Source: Tretioscincus oriximinensis
Lineage: Eukaryota > Chordata > Lepidosauria > Squamata > Gymnophthalmidae
Direction of reading: 5' to 3'
Assembly: GCA_022410635.1 (NCBI GenBank)
Contig: JAJVDF010000258.1
Span: 620,316-684,315 of the forward strand
DNA length: 64,000 nt
The notes beneath the pieces are model-generated. The model ran no database searches. It worked only from the letters and a program-made list of their open reading frames with translations, and had not been told where the DNA came from. Both the position numbers and the translations under genes were made by a program. Position 1 is the first letter of the stretch. Every line of letters starts with the position of its first letter. Positions 11,601-24,734 of this stretch are shown here, in pieces.

Positions 11601-13410
11601 TTATTCTAATTCCTCCTGTTCAAAATCACAGAAATTTGGAGGGGGGTTGGGGGGAGGGGGAACAAGCAAGAAGTGTTGGAGTCAAACAGTGGAGAAAAAA
11701 AGCTGAATGAACAGCAGGTAGAAGCACCACCTGCAGCCTAGGGCATGCCACAAGAAGGTGTCATGCCCCAAAAAGGCACAGGCAAAGGCCTAAAAAACTT
11801 TTAAACACATGGTCAGAGTCCCTTACATTAAGGCCCAAGGATGGGCCTGCTTGCCTTTGGGCAACCTGTCATGCATGGTAGTTTGCCCCGTCTGGATATT
11901 TCCAAAATGGCGGATCATGGGAACAAATATCCTGATCATAAAAATAATTAATGATCCCCCTCCCCACAGTAAAATCATTTATCCCCAAATCATCATGGCC
12001 TTTCATAGATATGTGTGGTAATCCCAACACATTGCTAAGATAATTTGCCCTTTTATACACTGTCTAGGCTGACCAGATGACCCCTTTTGGGTATGTGTGT
12101 GAAAACCTGGTCTTGGGGTGCCTCCAGTTTTTTGCCGAGGAAATTTATTTTCCAAAAACACTGTCTAGATGCAGCCAGAACCTCAGTGAAGCAAGGACAC
12201 TATACATTTTGTGCTGATTTCCAGGAGAAAATAATGTATGATTTGTGTCATCCAGCTGCTTGCCATGTAGGAGTTTGGGACTGTGCTATCAGCGATCTCT
12301 TTATCCCCTGAAAAAGACTACTTTATATAAATAGCAATTAATAGAATCAAGAAAAGTAAATGTACAATATATGAATTTTGCTCATGTTATTTTTTACTAA
12401 GTAGAGGTATATGTCAGCCAAAGTTCAGTATTTTTGAAGACTGTCCTGTCAAGAAAAGTTTACAGTGAAAGATTAATGAGGCTTAAAAAAGCCTTATTTT
12501 CTGCATGCAAAGCTCATCATGTTTTAAACAATTAGCACCTAAAAGCAATTATTATTTTTTAGCATATATGAGTAGGAGGGCACTTTTCACTTAATGATGA
12601 AAAGAAAGCTGTATAATTATGTTAGGCTTAGGCAAGCAGAAGTCATGCTGTGAATGTTCATGGCTTTAAACTTTAAGTGCAAAAGTTTCTGGCTGAGAAT
12701 GGCTTCCACCAAATGAGAGGTCATTCACTGCAAAGTAACTTCAGTACATCAAAACTTTTGCAAAGTATGGAAGCCTGAATTAAAGTGCTTTTTGGGTTGC
12801 ACTGCATTTTGCAAAATAGAGATTCAACTGCTGTTTTAAACAAAACAATTTGCAGTGCCATTTACACTTTAGAAATGTGTACACACTCAAAGATGGTGAT
12901 TTGGTGCAAATTGAACTGAAATATCTGCAGTTCCGTTTGAATTAAAACTATAGAGAAACCAGTTTGATTTCAGCCTAAAACCGGTGAAACCTACGCATAA
13001 AAATGCAATTTAAAAGATTTTTAAAAGGGCAAAGTACTAATGAATTTGAGCCAGTTAAAATCGATCCAGCTTTCAAATGAATTTTACTGAACCCAATCGG
13101 TTTGGTCTGCGTTTAGATTGAATCCTCTGAATCACGAGATTATTTGGTTTGTATTCAGAATGGTTGAACTACTTGGTTTGATTTAAACTAGTCCAGCACA
13201 TTTCTTTTAAGGTTGCTAGAAAAGGCACTACAGAAATGTTGCAATGTGTAAAATGTGTAGAAGAGGAGGTTTCAGCAAATGCAGCTCATTATGCTGGCAG
13301 CATCTGTTGATATTTCCTTAACACATGATTGCAACTAGATTCTGTGTCACCTTGGGGGGGGGAGGGCAAGCATTGATTCCAGCACTCCAGTGCTCCTTTT
13401 GCCTCCTCTC

Positions 13411-13425
13411 CCCCCCCCCCCCCCC
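13411..13425. repeat. Poly-C tract
   Basis: About 15 consecutive C residues just upstream of a duplicated N-flanked join. Homopolymers of this kind are a plausible cause of the assembly break. Confidence 0.85.
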
Positions 13426-13431
13426 TCCCTG

Positions 13432-13492
13432 CAGCTCTGGTTCAGCAGTACGTCTGCCTATNCAGCTCTGGTTCAGCAGTACGTCTGCCTAT
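13432..13492. other. Exact 30-bp duplication around a single N (probable assembly fault)
   Basis: Positions 13432-13461 and 13463-13492 are identical and are separated only by one N at 13462. This is what two overlapping contig ends joined without merging would give, so one copy should probably be removed. Confidence 0.85.
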
Positions 13493-15439
13493 TTGTTTCT
13501 CATAACTCTAATCTCTACTATTTTTTTGTTTATTTGTTTTGTAAAAAAATCTCTTCTAAAAAGTTGCTCTGCAGAAGAGGCAAATTTTGAAATTTTTGGC
13601 AAATCAACAGATAGGGAGTAAAATTGTGCCTCCATTTGTAACTGGAAAGATTCATTTTTAATAAAAGCATTCTGCAGTATTTTTCCATATTTCTTTCATC
13701 AGTGATTTTCAATGGAAGTCAATTTCCATGCCTGTTTGTTTGTATAACCATTGAAATATTACTGAATTCATCTTTCCTCTTTCAAGGTGACTGGAGAATA
13801 TGGTAAAATCACTTTTCTCACATTTTCTACTTATAGCAGTTTAAAGCAACTGTTAAATGATGTCACTGAAGAAATGGATCCACTTTCTGCCCCAATTTAT
13901 CTATTTAACACACTAATACAAAGCAAAGATATATACTAGGTGTTGAATAGCAGATGGAGTAAGCCTTATTGTTTAATTCTAGGTTTGATGATCGTATAGT
14001 TTTCATTTATTGTGACATTTTATTATATTTTAAAATTGTGATGTATTATTCCTTTTATGATCCAAGCCCTCTTCCCACTGAAAAATGGATTTATGCAGAA
14101 TCATCATAGTCAAATATAACCACCTAGTCCATCTGTTAATTGCCGAACAGTTTATTTTATAGGAAGCAATATAACCTGGCTCTTAAAAAGACCCTGCTGG
14201 CACTTATCCAAATTAATATTACATCTGCTGTTCTTCACATTTCTTGGCTTCAATACTGTTTTTCTGTTCTTTTCACTGAAATTCTTTGTTTCCAGTTATT
14301 TTGCATATTTAAGTAGTAGGAAGATATGTGGCCATTTTTCTAAAGAATGAATCTGTTTTTACTTCATATCTCTGTTTAGCCCATTATTTTATTCCTTATT
14401 CTTTTTTTATCTAACCATTTCTGTATTCAGTCTAGAAAAAGATAGGTACATTAGCAATCACACTGAAGACATCAAATCCAATTGTATTTCTACCGTCTGT
14501 CCACGTACATAGGAATTGTTTCCAGATTTGATTAAGAAAATCTAGATTGTGAAATGTATGGCTAAACTGGATGGAAGCAGTGTAATGCATAATTAGCTGT
14601 CAGTAAGAGTGATAGGACTTTGAAAAATTAGCACACAGTAACATCTCTTCCTCAGCATTCAGGTCCCTTTAGAAAAATATATCTGAACTTAGAATCTCAT
14701 CAGAGATGGATCGTGATAAGACTTAGATGGAAGAACACCTCAGTCGGTAATGGCCTCCCTCTGGCCTCTGTATCATTTTGTGCCTGGTTAAAATTTACCA
14801 CTTTTCCCTAGATGTTTGCATCTTAACTCCCTCTGAGTTTTGTCCTGACAGGGAGGATGAGTTAGATAGAGGAAGGGAGAGTTTGTTTTAAATATGTTTT
14901 AATGGTTTGTAGATTTATCCTTGTAAAGTTACTGCTCTATTACAGGTGGGATATGAATTTAGAAAGAAAGATCTTGGGTTGAAGACTAGTGGAAAGTTGA
15001 AAAATATATAAGAAGTACACAAATCGCTTGTATTTTGTTACTGTATTGTTGACTACATCTGAGCTGATAGTTAGTATATCAAAATATACAATATAGATAT
15101 TGTTATTAATGCAATTTTCAGAGTATATTTTGTTTAGAAAGGATTACTGTAAGTAAAAGAAAAAACACATTGTGAGCTGTTACAAATACTTAAAACTTCA
15201 ACTGTATCGGGACAGAAACTGTCAAATCAGCATAAAATTAATAAGATTAACTAGGAATTTGAATGTCGTTTTTTGAAAAGTGTGAATACAAAAGGAATAT
15301 AAAGAAAACAATAAAATTATTCATGAATCAATACTAAGTCAAAGTGGTGGTTTTAGACTACAAGATAATTCTGAGATATGAAATGTATATATAGAGTGGT
15401 ATGTTTCGGTATCTTTCTTGATCTGTTGGACAACTAGGG

Positions 15440-15481
<42 letters not shown>
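15440..15481. repeat. (ATT)n microsatellite
   Basis: About 14 uninterrupted ATT units, followed by an impure A-rich tract with 'aacata' and 'agaata' units to about 15525. Confidence 0.95.
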
Positions 15482-15483
<2 letters not shown>

Positions 15484-15544
15484 ACATAATAAACATAAAC
15501 ATAAGAATAAGAATAATAAATAACCTGAAAAAATATGGCTGTGA

Positions 15545-18135
15545 AAAGTGGATGCACCAATTGTGAAACAAGAATACCAAGACTCAAAAATAACTAAACT
15601 ATGACTAGCTGATCAGCGGAGAATCAGGAATAAAATGTTCAATGAGGCTGAACTCGAAGAAATGAAGAAAAAGTATGGAAGTGAAACACAGCAGTGTTGT
15701 AAACACTTTAACAACCCCAGGAGTCACTGAACAACAGTTGACTTGCTTCCATGATGGACAAAATCCAGAACCTTTTGAAACATCAAGAACACTGACTACA
15801 AAACAATAAGAACTGAAAGATAAAATCATGGCCAATGCTGTATCAAACAAAGAAAGACAATGACATTTGATTTCAAAGAATATGCCAAGAAAACATTTGC
15901 TACCACTGATGAAAGACTGCACTTGCAACAATCTAGATAACATCCATAGAACGAACAAATCAACCTGCCAATTGTACATAGGCAATTGTGTCACATAAAA
16001 ACTGAGGATTCAACAAGCACACTCCTCTAGAAAATCAACTGGAAACCCACGATGGAAAATCAGGTTAGAACTGAAAATCAAGAGCTTATTATCAAATGAA
16101 AACAACTTGAAGAACATGAAGGAGAAACAACTGAAGAATTGCAAGATCAAGAAATACCTGATCAAAAAGTACCGGCTAAGTATGAAGAAAATCAAAAAAG
16201 CATTGATAATCGTGAAACAGCAAATAACAACAACCAGAAAAATCGAAAGATATTCAGTACAAACAAAACCAACTGTTTCAGTCAGATCAAAGATGGTTCT
16301 ACTGGAGTTTAAATCAGAAGGCAGATGGAAAAGCTGAAAAACCTGAGAAAAATGCAACAAATAGTTCCCGGAAAGATCTGTGGAAACTGAAAAAGATTAC
16401 AATAAAACAACAGGTTGGATTAAAGACATCGAGAAGAAATTATCTAAGAACAAAATGAAAAATCTGGAAATAACTTTAGAAATGGTCACCAAAAGAGGGG
16501 AAAAAGCCAAGAACTGGAAGTCCCTTGGCTTTTGGCTGAAATATCTGACCAGCCTGCATGAAAAAAATGGCTGAACAATTTAATGAAATGCTGCAGACAG
16601 GAAATATCAGTGATTGGTTAACAACTGGGAAAACTTATTTAATTCACAAAGATCCTGCAGACAACACCAGGAAATTACAGGCCAATAACATGCCTCCTGA
16701 CCATGTCCAAGTTATTGACTGGCATCATAGCTGAAAGAATCCAAATCTATATGGATGAAAATAACATCTTGCCAATGGAGCAGAAAGGCAGTAAACGGAG
16801 AAGCAGAGGCACAAAAGACCAGCTCATGAGCAGCAAAATGATACTAACGAACTGCAAAAGCCGAAAAACTAACCTACATATGATTTGGAAAATTGAAAAT
16901 GAAAGATATGGACTGGTCAACATCAAAAGAGGGATTTTCTAGGCTCTTTATCACCACTACTATTCATTACCACTCTCAACAAATGTCAGTTACCAAACAG
17001 CCCCAAACACCCACAAAACCTCACACCTGCTATACATGGATGAGTTGAAGTTGTTCAGAAAATCCAAAGCTGAAATCCAGTCACTAACCAACACAGTGCT
17101 AATCATCATAGAATTTGGCCTGGACAAATGTGCCACAGTGGCACTAAAGAATGGAAAAGTCACAGAAAGTGATGGCATAAAAATCCCAATATAAAGCTAT
17201 AAAGTGCCATCAGCCAAAAGCCTATAAATACATGGGCATAGTACAACTGGACAACATCAAACACGTCATGTAAAAAATGTGGTCAGCAAAGAATATATAC
17301 AAATTTTTAGAATCATAGAATCACAGAGTTGGAAGGGACCTCCAGGGTCATTGGGTCCAGGCCCCTGTTCAATGCAGGATTCATTAAACCATTCCTGTCA
17401 GATTATTCTCCAGTCTCTGTTTGAAGACTTCACCACCTCTGTGGCAACCTGTTCCACTGGTTTATCACCCTTATTGTTAGAAAGTTTCTTCTGATATCCA
17501 ATCTAAATCTACTCCCCTGAAGTTCCATCCCATTGTTTCTAGTCCTTCCATGTGCCAATGAGAACAATGCTGATCCCTCTGCTCTGTGATAGCCCTTCAG
17601 ATATTTTAGACAGCTATCAGGCCTCCTCTCAGTCTTTGCAATTTAAAGAGCAAACTAAATGATGGCAACACCATCAAAGCCATAAACGCCTGTGCTGTAC
17701 TCATTATAAAAGCCACTGCTGGCACCATAAATTGGACATAGGCAGAGCTTTGACAGTCTGGACATTAAAATGAGGAAACTAATTACCATCCACTATGCAT
17801 TACACCCTCGTAGTGATGTTGACAGACTGTAACTGCCCAGAAATCAGGCAGCAGAGGACTATTGCAAGTGAAGCAGGCAGCTGAAGAAAAACATGCACTA
17901 GCAAATCATTCAAAGGACAGCCAGAACCTGCTCTGATGGAAACTAATAACAGGAAACTACTTAAAGTGCAAAAAAAAAAGAATGAATACCGTGGAAAGCT
18001 CGAACTGATAACTGGCACAATCAAACATTGTATAGGCAGTTCCTAGAAAAAAATCGAAATAAAAGTTCACAAGAAAAAGACTTGGCTGTGGCTCACCAAT
18101 GGGACTCTGAAGAAGAAGACTGAAAGCTTGATTCT
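15545..18135 (+). pseudogene. R4/Dong-type LINE, decayed ORF, + strand
   Basis: A degenerate non-LTR retrotransposon. In shifting + frames it shows the reverse transcriptase region before the active site: '[15 protein letters not shown]' with 'AERI' (16680-16740, allowing for a frame change), then '[11 protein letters not shown]' and 'GTKDQLM' (16750-16830). The C-terminal R4 block follows: 'KLNDGNTIKAIN' and 'HPRSDVDRL' (17650-17830). Stops and frameshifts are scattered throughout, so it is dead. The catalytic YxDD block appears only as a weak 'LLYMDELK' near 17030, where DD has become DE. A CR1 fragment splits it at 17311-17642 and the R4 reading resumes directly afterwards. R4-clade LINEs are known from lizards, which supports the squamate assignment. 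Long minus-strand frames across this interval are antisense shadows. Confidence 0.8.
17311..17642 (-). mobile_element. CR1 LINE 3' fragment inserted in the R4 element
   Basis: On the minus strand it ends in the octamer-like tail 'tctgtgattctatgattcta' characteristic of CR1. Upstream it has the antisense of the familiar 'ggaagggacctccagggtca', 'ttctagtccttcc' and 'aggcctcctctcag' blocks. It interrupts an R4 frame that continues on both sides, so it is the younger insertion. Confidence 0.88.
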
Positions 18136-18283
18136 TATCACTACCTTTAAGACTAAGGAGAAAATGTCACTTTTAAAATTCAACTTAAAATGATATGTGG
18201 AACATAATACATAAGAACATAAGAGAAACTCTGTTGAATTGGACCATAACCCATCTAGTCTACTATCATGTCTTATACAGTTT

Positions 18284-18957
18284 GTTTATTTATTAAATTT
18301 ATATGTACTTATATCCCGCCCTATACTCGAAGGTCTCAGAGAGGCCAACCATAGGGGGGTGCACATAGCTTTTTGTTGCTTTCTCCACAACAGACACCCA
18401 GTGAAGTAGGTGGGGCTGAGAGAGTTCTAAAGAACAGTGACTGACCCAAGGTCACCNAGCTACAGGGTTGCCATATTTTGACAGCCAAAAACCGGGATGC
18501 ATGTGGTGAGACAGGCAGAACAGAGCTGCACAAAAGCTCTGATCTCCTGTCAAAAACCCAAGCGTGTTTCCTCTGCAAGGAGGCAAGTTGGTGTGCTCTG
18601 CCTGATAGCAGGCGTGAAACCCCACCTCCTGCAGGGGAGCAGCTATGGCACACTCCGAGGTTCTTACCAGGACCCAGGAAGCAATGCTCATTCTGCAGCC
18701 GTCAGCCCTNATGTCTCCGTTGCCTCAAAATCCCAGATTTTTACATTCCCTGATGCAGCATCGGGGAATGTAAAAATCTGGGATTTTCTCTTAAAACCCA
18801 GAGGGGACTATATTTTAGTCCCCCAAACCGTGAATTTCCTGTCTTTCCAGGATGTATGGCAGCCCTACCCAGCTGGCTTTCATGGAGGAGTGGGGAATCG
18901 AACCAGGAGACTACCAGATAAAGAGTCCAACACTCTAACCACTACATCAAACTGGCT
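18284..18957 (-). mobile_element. tRNA-derived SINE, interrupted by a hAT MITE
   Basis: On the minus strand it begins 'agccagtttgatgtagtggt' (A-box-like), has the B box 'ggttcgattcc' and ends in the tail 'gagaccttcgagtatagggc' plus a T/A-rich end. A 405-bp hAT MITE splits it at 18462-18866. Without that insertion the SINE is about 260 bp, like the copy at 44249-44503. Confidence 0.85.
18462..18866. mobile_element. hAT-type MITE with 8-bp target duplication
   Basis: Termini are 'agggttgccat' and its near-complement 'atggcagccct'. The flanks are 'accnagct' (18454-18461) and 'acccagct' (18867-18874), an 8-bp duplication as made by hAT transposases. The uninterrupted SINE at 44249-44503 shows the empty site 'gtcacccagctggctt'. 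Inside is a palindrome 'acattccctgatgcagcat' / 'cggggaatgt' shared with the copy at 28730-29257. There is no transposase. Confidence 0.9.
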
Positions 18958-20305
18958 CAGTTACTTCTGAGCAGAGGCAAGTGGAAGACAACTGCTCTTG
19001 ATTCCCTTCAAATGAAGGTTCAATTAATTCATATTAAAATTAGCATATAATTTGGACAGAGTCTAACCTATCCTCTTTTCAGTTTGTACAGCTAAAATCA
19101 AAGCTAATATTTTTGTAATTTGCATTTTTTTAAAATCTTTTTTTGTTTTTAAAGATCTAAGAAAATCTTTCTAGAAAACAAATTTCATAAGGACTTTGAA
19201 ATCACAGTATAGTTTCAGAGTTAATAATCACCATGTGTTGTACAGGAAGAGATAAGGGCAAGGTAAACAGGAAAAAAAGAGGGAGGGATGATGCAACGTT
19301 AGTAAAGAATGTGAAATTATCAACGCTGTCCTGCTCAATTGGACAACTAAGAAAATGCCAGGGTAGAATCTTTAGGCCTGTGTTTTCTCCCACTGCTTTG
19401 TTGGACTTCCTAGCAGCATGGGGATTCAACTTTGAGAGATGTCATTTAGAAACAGAAAGACAGAAACCTCTCAGATTCCCCTAACCTCTATTTTAGCTGA
19501 AGTGACAACTATATTTGCCCCCCAATTTACAGAACATTACTTCAATTTCTGTGGTTTCACTGTAGGTTGCTTTGCTGTAATGCTGATAGCAAATGGTAAC
19601 CTTTCTTGATTTATATAGTCCTGCAGTTTCAACATTGTTCAGTTTGGTATGCCTCCATTTCATTCAACCACCATGGTAGTAGAACCTCGGAGGGTTAGTA
19701 TGGCTCCTCTCTTTTGGTTTTGTTGACTGCTGTCCTCCTTCATCTCAAATACAGCCTGAATGACCAGAAGCAAGATTGCCAGGTAATTGGCCAGGCTAAC
19801 ATCAGGTGCGTTAGGAGACATTGATATATAAAAAGCCAAGACACATCTATGCCACACCATTCTTTTCTTTAAACAGCAGTAGTAAAATGAAAGAGCATGA
19901 GGTAAATTAAGGTGCACTACTTCAAATGCCTCCTTAAAGTAAGAAAGCAGGAAACCAACTGAAACCTAATGAAAATGATGGAGGATTTCTCTGTTATCCC
20001 AGATGGTCTGCTTTCCATTATTTCCTCCTATTCTAATGGTTTTAGCACATTTTGAGAACTGAAAAGCTAAGTTGGATAAATGGTAAAGAAAACGCTGACA
20101 ACATTAAGAATCTATGCAATGCAATAATTAATCATTTGAGTAAAGATCCTAAATTATTTTGCCATAAGAGTGCTGGTGCAGCTTTCAGGAGAGATGGCGT
20201 TCTATTGGCAGAAATCAAATTGTGATTAATACTTATCACTACCTTTAAGACTAAGGAGAGAACGTGACTTTTAAAATTCACCTTAGAAAGATATGTGAAA
20301 AATAA

Positions 20306-20740
20306 TACATAAGAACATAAGGGGAATCCTATTGGATTGGACCATAACCCTCTTAGTGTAGCATCCTGTCTTTTACAGTTGCCCACTAACTGCCTCTGAG
20401 CAGAGGCAAGTAGAAGGCAACTGATTCCCTGCAAATGGCTTCTCCAACCTGGAAGTAGTTCTAATTATCCCATTTTAGTAGCCATCCGTACACCTTTCTT
20501 CCTTGAATTTATCTAAGCTAGCTTAGAATCTTGAAGCTATCTAGGCTAATTCCTGTACCCAACTCTACTTCCAACATATTCCACATACGGATGACCATCT
20601 GGATAAAAACATACTTTCCCTTGGGAGTTCTATGTCTCCTGCCTATCACTTTCACGAAGTGCCCCTGGTCCTAGTGCTTTTCCACACTAGGATAATTTTA
20701 TATACCTTAATTAGTCATTTTTCAAGATCCTAAAAACCTA
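20306..20740 (-). mobile_element. CR1 LINE 3' fragment
   Basis: An antisense CR1 tail with 'ataagaacataag', then decayed reverse-transcriptase C-terminal sequence ('ttccacatacggatgacc', 'ggataaaaacatactttcc'). About 75 bp beyond its 3' end is also shared with the CR1 at 18205. Confidence 0.75.
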
Positions 20741-23700
20741 TGATTCAATGGGGCCTGCCATAGTCTGTACTAGCATTCAGATGACAGGCACCCATTCCTA
20801 GTATATCCTAGAATAATTCCCAGTGTCGGTAGGACCACCGTCATTGCAGCTTGATTCCATAATGGAGATGTCCCAGCCACTTAATCATTTTGGTAATGTT
20901 TTCTGCCCATTTTCCAATTGAGCTAGTATGCAAAAGCTGCAGTGTACATTTACTAGATCATCAAGTCCATAAGAATACAAGACATGTATTCTGCTGAATC
21001 AGAACTTACTCCATTAGTCTTACAATCTGCAGTCATGCTTTACTACAAAAACTTTGTTTTAACACACACATATCAGAAAGCTGAAATAGAGCAGAACACT
21101 GGGACTGTAAGAACAAAAATATAAACATTATGTATTAACATTTTAGGTGCCATTTTACAAGAAACCTAGATGAATTGCTTCTTGCTAGATGAAGTTATCT
21201 ACTTGGAAAAGGAAATTGGTTTTGGACAGAGAATAAGGATAACTTTTTGAACTAGGGAAAACTATTTACAACTAAGCCAAAACCCATTGTTCTGACTGTG
21301 TTACCATAAAAACGGGCTCAGAAGTTCTGCAGCGTCGCTCTAAACGCACACTACAGTTTTCTGATTTGCAGTTCCTGGTGAAATTGCATTGTTGCTGCTC
21401 CTTTTTGTAATTCACGCCACTTGCACACTGATGACGGGAGCTCAGGCAACAAAAAGCGAGCAAGAGAGTGGGGTCTGGGGCTCTTTTGCTTGGCATTCCC
21501 TCCAGGCTCAGCAGCTTCCCCCAACAGGTTTTTCCCCCTACTGCAGCACATGAAAGAGAGTCATTGAGCACTCTCAGTTCACAGCAAACCGGATGCTAAA
21601 GTGGAATGAATGTACAGGGAATGCCAAGGTAAAATTAAGCCCTCCCTTCGCTTTCATTGTGGAATGATTAAAAGGGAATAGAAAACGGATTTTAAGTTCT
21701 AATGGGAATGTAGCCAAAGATACTGTAGTAGAGAAACTTGGCAAGAAAGTGTATGATACCCTTTGGTATTGTTCTGTTTGCTCCTCCAAATATAGAAGAT
21801 GGATTCATTCAAAACTTTTTTAAGGGAAGACCAAACACAGGTTGCTTTTTATACAAAGAGTGATTGGTTTATCTTTAGTGTGAGGGACAGAGGCAGAGGA
21901 AAGCATTGCGTCACCAGGAGTGAGCTCGAATTGCAGATATCTTCACCCATCTAGTGCCCCTCACCTCTGCAGGAGGAAGCATTAAGTGCTACCTCTGAGA
22001 CCCCACTTACTTTGTATGGCATGACTTAAAGCTGTAGTTTTGGCTTTAATTTGTGCCAGGAACAGGACAAAACCTTTCCTCTTTCAATTAGTCACAGCAG
22101 GGCAGGAGCTTTTATTCCCCTAGCACTCAGGCCAAAATCAAGGGCTTTTCAATGCTGGTTGAACACAGCACCTTCCCTCATGATGGTATAGGTGAGGGAT
22201 ACTTCTGTAGGGTTTTTGTTAACTGAATTAGAAATTAGACTTTAAATTGACTTCAGACAAGATAAAGAGACAAAGGTCTTTCTATTCTTTCTGGTCTTAC
22301 TCCATGCCTTGAGATAAACTACCACAGGAGAGGCCTTATTAATTATTTCTTCATAGGGTTCAGGTTCATACACTTATAGTGTTACTTCAAACCAATTCAC
22401 ATTGGTATTCCGGCTTCACAAATCAGACTGGGCAATTTGCATATTGAGTTACAACTAATATTAGCAAATATGTGGTAAACAGTAAAAGAAGCTAAGTCCT
22501 TTTCTGCACTGAGTCTTACTCTGGATTATATCCCAGAATAGCGGTCTGCCAGCTACATCCAGATTACTTTAGTCTTCAGTTTAATTCAGAATATAGCCTT
22601 GTGCAGAAAATGCCTAACTCCAAATAAAGTTGATCAAAAATACAACTCATTAGATTTGAAATATGCATTGCCATTAAATAATTTAAATTATTAAATATTT
22701 GATAAATTATGTCTTTGTATTGAAGAGCTTATATTTTAAAATTAAACCAACATGAAAACTTCAGGGCAATGTTTTATTGACAATAGGACGTAGAGGAAAA
22801 AATGGAGAAATCCTTTGTAATGGTTTAGAATTCCAGGTATATAGTAAAGCAAACTGCTTTATGCACCTTCTCATGCACATGTTTTAGCCACATCCTAAGA
22901 TGCTGAATACTTTGCTGTACAATTTTGTCTGCTGTCACATTAACAGAAATAAAGATGGAAATTTGCAGAATAGCTAGTTGCTCAAAAGAAAGAAATATTT
23001 GATTAAAAGTTATCATATTTAGATCCAACTACAAAAGTTACAATGCACTACATTATAGTAATATGTATCCCATTGGTCAACTTAAACCCCCTTCACTTCA
23101 CCACCACTCCCAAAGAGTGAGGTTTTGTCCAGAAAAAAAATGGATTAAGTTGATTTTTCAGGAGCAAAGATGAACTGAAGATTTAAAAGCAAGGGTGTGA
23201 CTAAGGCCTATGAAATATTCACAAAAAGATGTCAACTGTCAAATGCAATGAAAATGATTACTCTTTCTTTATAATTTAAATGTCTGCCTACAGGTAAACC
23301 AAGTCGTGCCATTCTTGACATTTACTTACATGTTTTTATTGAAAAACTTGCGAAGAAGTCTCATCTATCTTCTCATGCATAAAAAGCACACTTTTTCTAA
23401 AAAAAGGGAGAAAAATAAAAATTAACAAGATAACTTTTAGTTATCAATACAATGCAACACAACTGAAAATAACAGAATGCAATACTGATAAAAATGAAAG
23501 TACAAAAAGCAGTTGCAACAAGGTATTGCAAATAAGAATATCAATGTTTTTTATTGTTTTGAGAAAAGAGAGAAAACCAAGGGAAATTACTCCAAAGGTC
23601 TAATGGCATTACAGTCAAAGCCCTTGTGACTTTAAGCAAAGCTATTGAGCAATAAAGCTGATTTGGTCCTAGGTAAGGACAGAAACATGGTATTCTCTGA

Positions 23701-24734
23701 GTAGATCTAACTGAATTAAATCAGGAGAGAAAAAACTCCTAATTTTGTCCACCTAGGTTTAAACGTGCACCAAACCAGTTTAGGTTCAAATCAAATCAGG
23801 CAATTCAACCTAGTTCAAATTGAACTAAACCAAGGAAATATACCTTCCAGCATATACTTTCAATCCATCTTCATTCCTGAAGAACTACAGTAAAGCAAAA
23901 TAAAAANGTTTCCCCTCCCCCTGCTTCAGTCTAGTTCTTTAGGACTGAAGATGGCTTAAAAGCAACATGTTGGCACAGCAACTTTGAGAATAGCTTTTTT
24001 ACCATGTGCCGAATACTGCTATTGATTATATAGCTTTGTCCCCAATGAGTCTTATTCTGGGTTGTATCTCAGTACAGAGCTTGGCCATCCACATGCCAGT
24101 GTAAATTGTGGCAGGCTCCAAGTTTTAGCCAATGGGAACAGAACCTATTTGTGTTTTTGTAAATAGATACACGTAGCATGATCTATGTCAATAGAGGCAA
24201 ATGGCCATTAAAAGTATAGGTTCTGTGTTCGTCTCTAATTCCAGTGCAACTATTAGTATGGTCCTTTCCCTACATTCATTAGGTTATCTGCTCTTCAAGG
24301 TTTGGTGCTTGAAAATTCACCCTTTGTTGAGCTGTAGAAGACAGCTTAACCTGTGACTGAAAGACATTGCTTGAGCTAGCAGTATCTTCTTCTGAGTGAG
24401 AGGCATGCAAAATTAATATATTGATGTGGACACTAAAGCTNTATAGTTGAGTTAATAACTGCAAATTTATTTACTTATCCAGGATCACATTAATATTTGA
24501 CATTTTTAATCTCATTTTCTGCCTAGATCTAAGCTGATGCTCTGTCCAAACAGGACCTTTGACTTGCATAGAGTCTTCTCCTCCACTGCAAATTCCTCAT
24601 TACTCCAAGCTCCATCAAGAGCTGAATGAGATTGTGCTTCTGAGAAGAAAAAAAGTGCTGAAATCACTATTGGTTCTAAGGAAGAGAGCAAACCCTTTGA
24701 GGCAGCCTTTTTTGAACTACATGGTTCTAGTTGG

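Larger units (their letters stand above)
18205..19012 (-). mobile_element. CR1 3' fragment split by a SINE (18205-18283 and 18958-19012)
   Basis: The left part contains 'acataagaacataag' and 'cccatctagtc'; the right part continues with 'ctgagcagaggcaagtgg'. The intact order can be read in the CR1 at 20306-20740, where 'acagttgccc' runs on to 'ctctgagcagaggcaagtag'. The missing middle here is the SINE, flanked by a 5-bp 'cagtt' repeat. Confidence 0.78.

Noticed and set aside
15605..16360. Two long minus-strand frames rich in Phe, Leu and Cys resembling membrane proteins
   Set aside because: They are antisense to the A-rich R4 LINE coding strand; hydrophobic composition follows from that.
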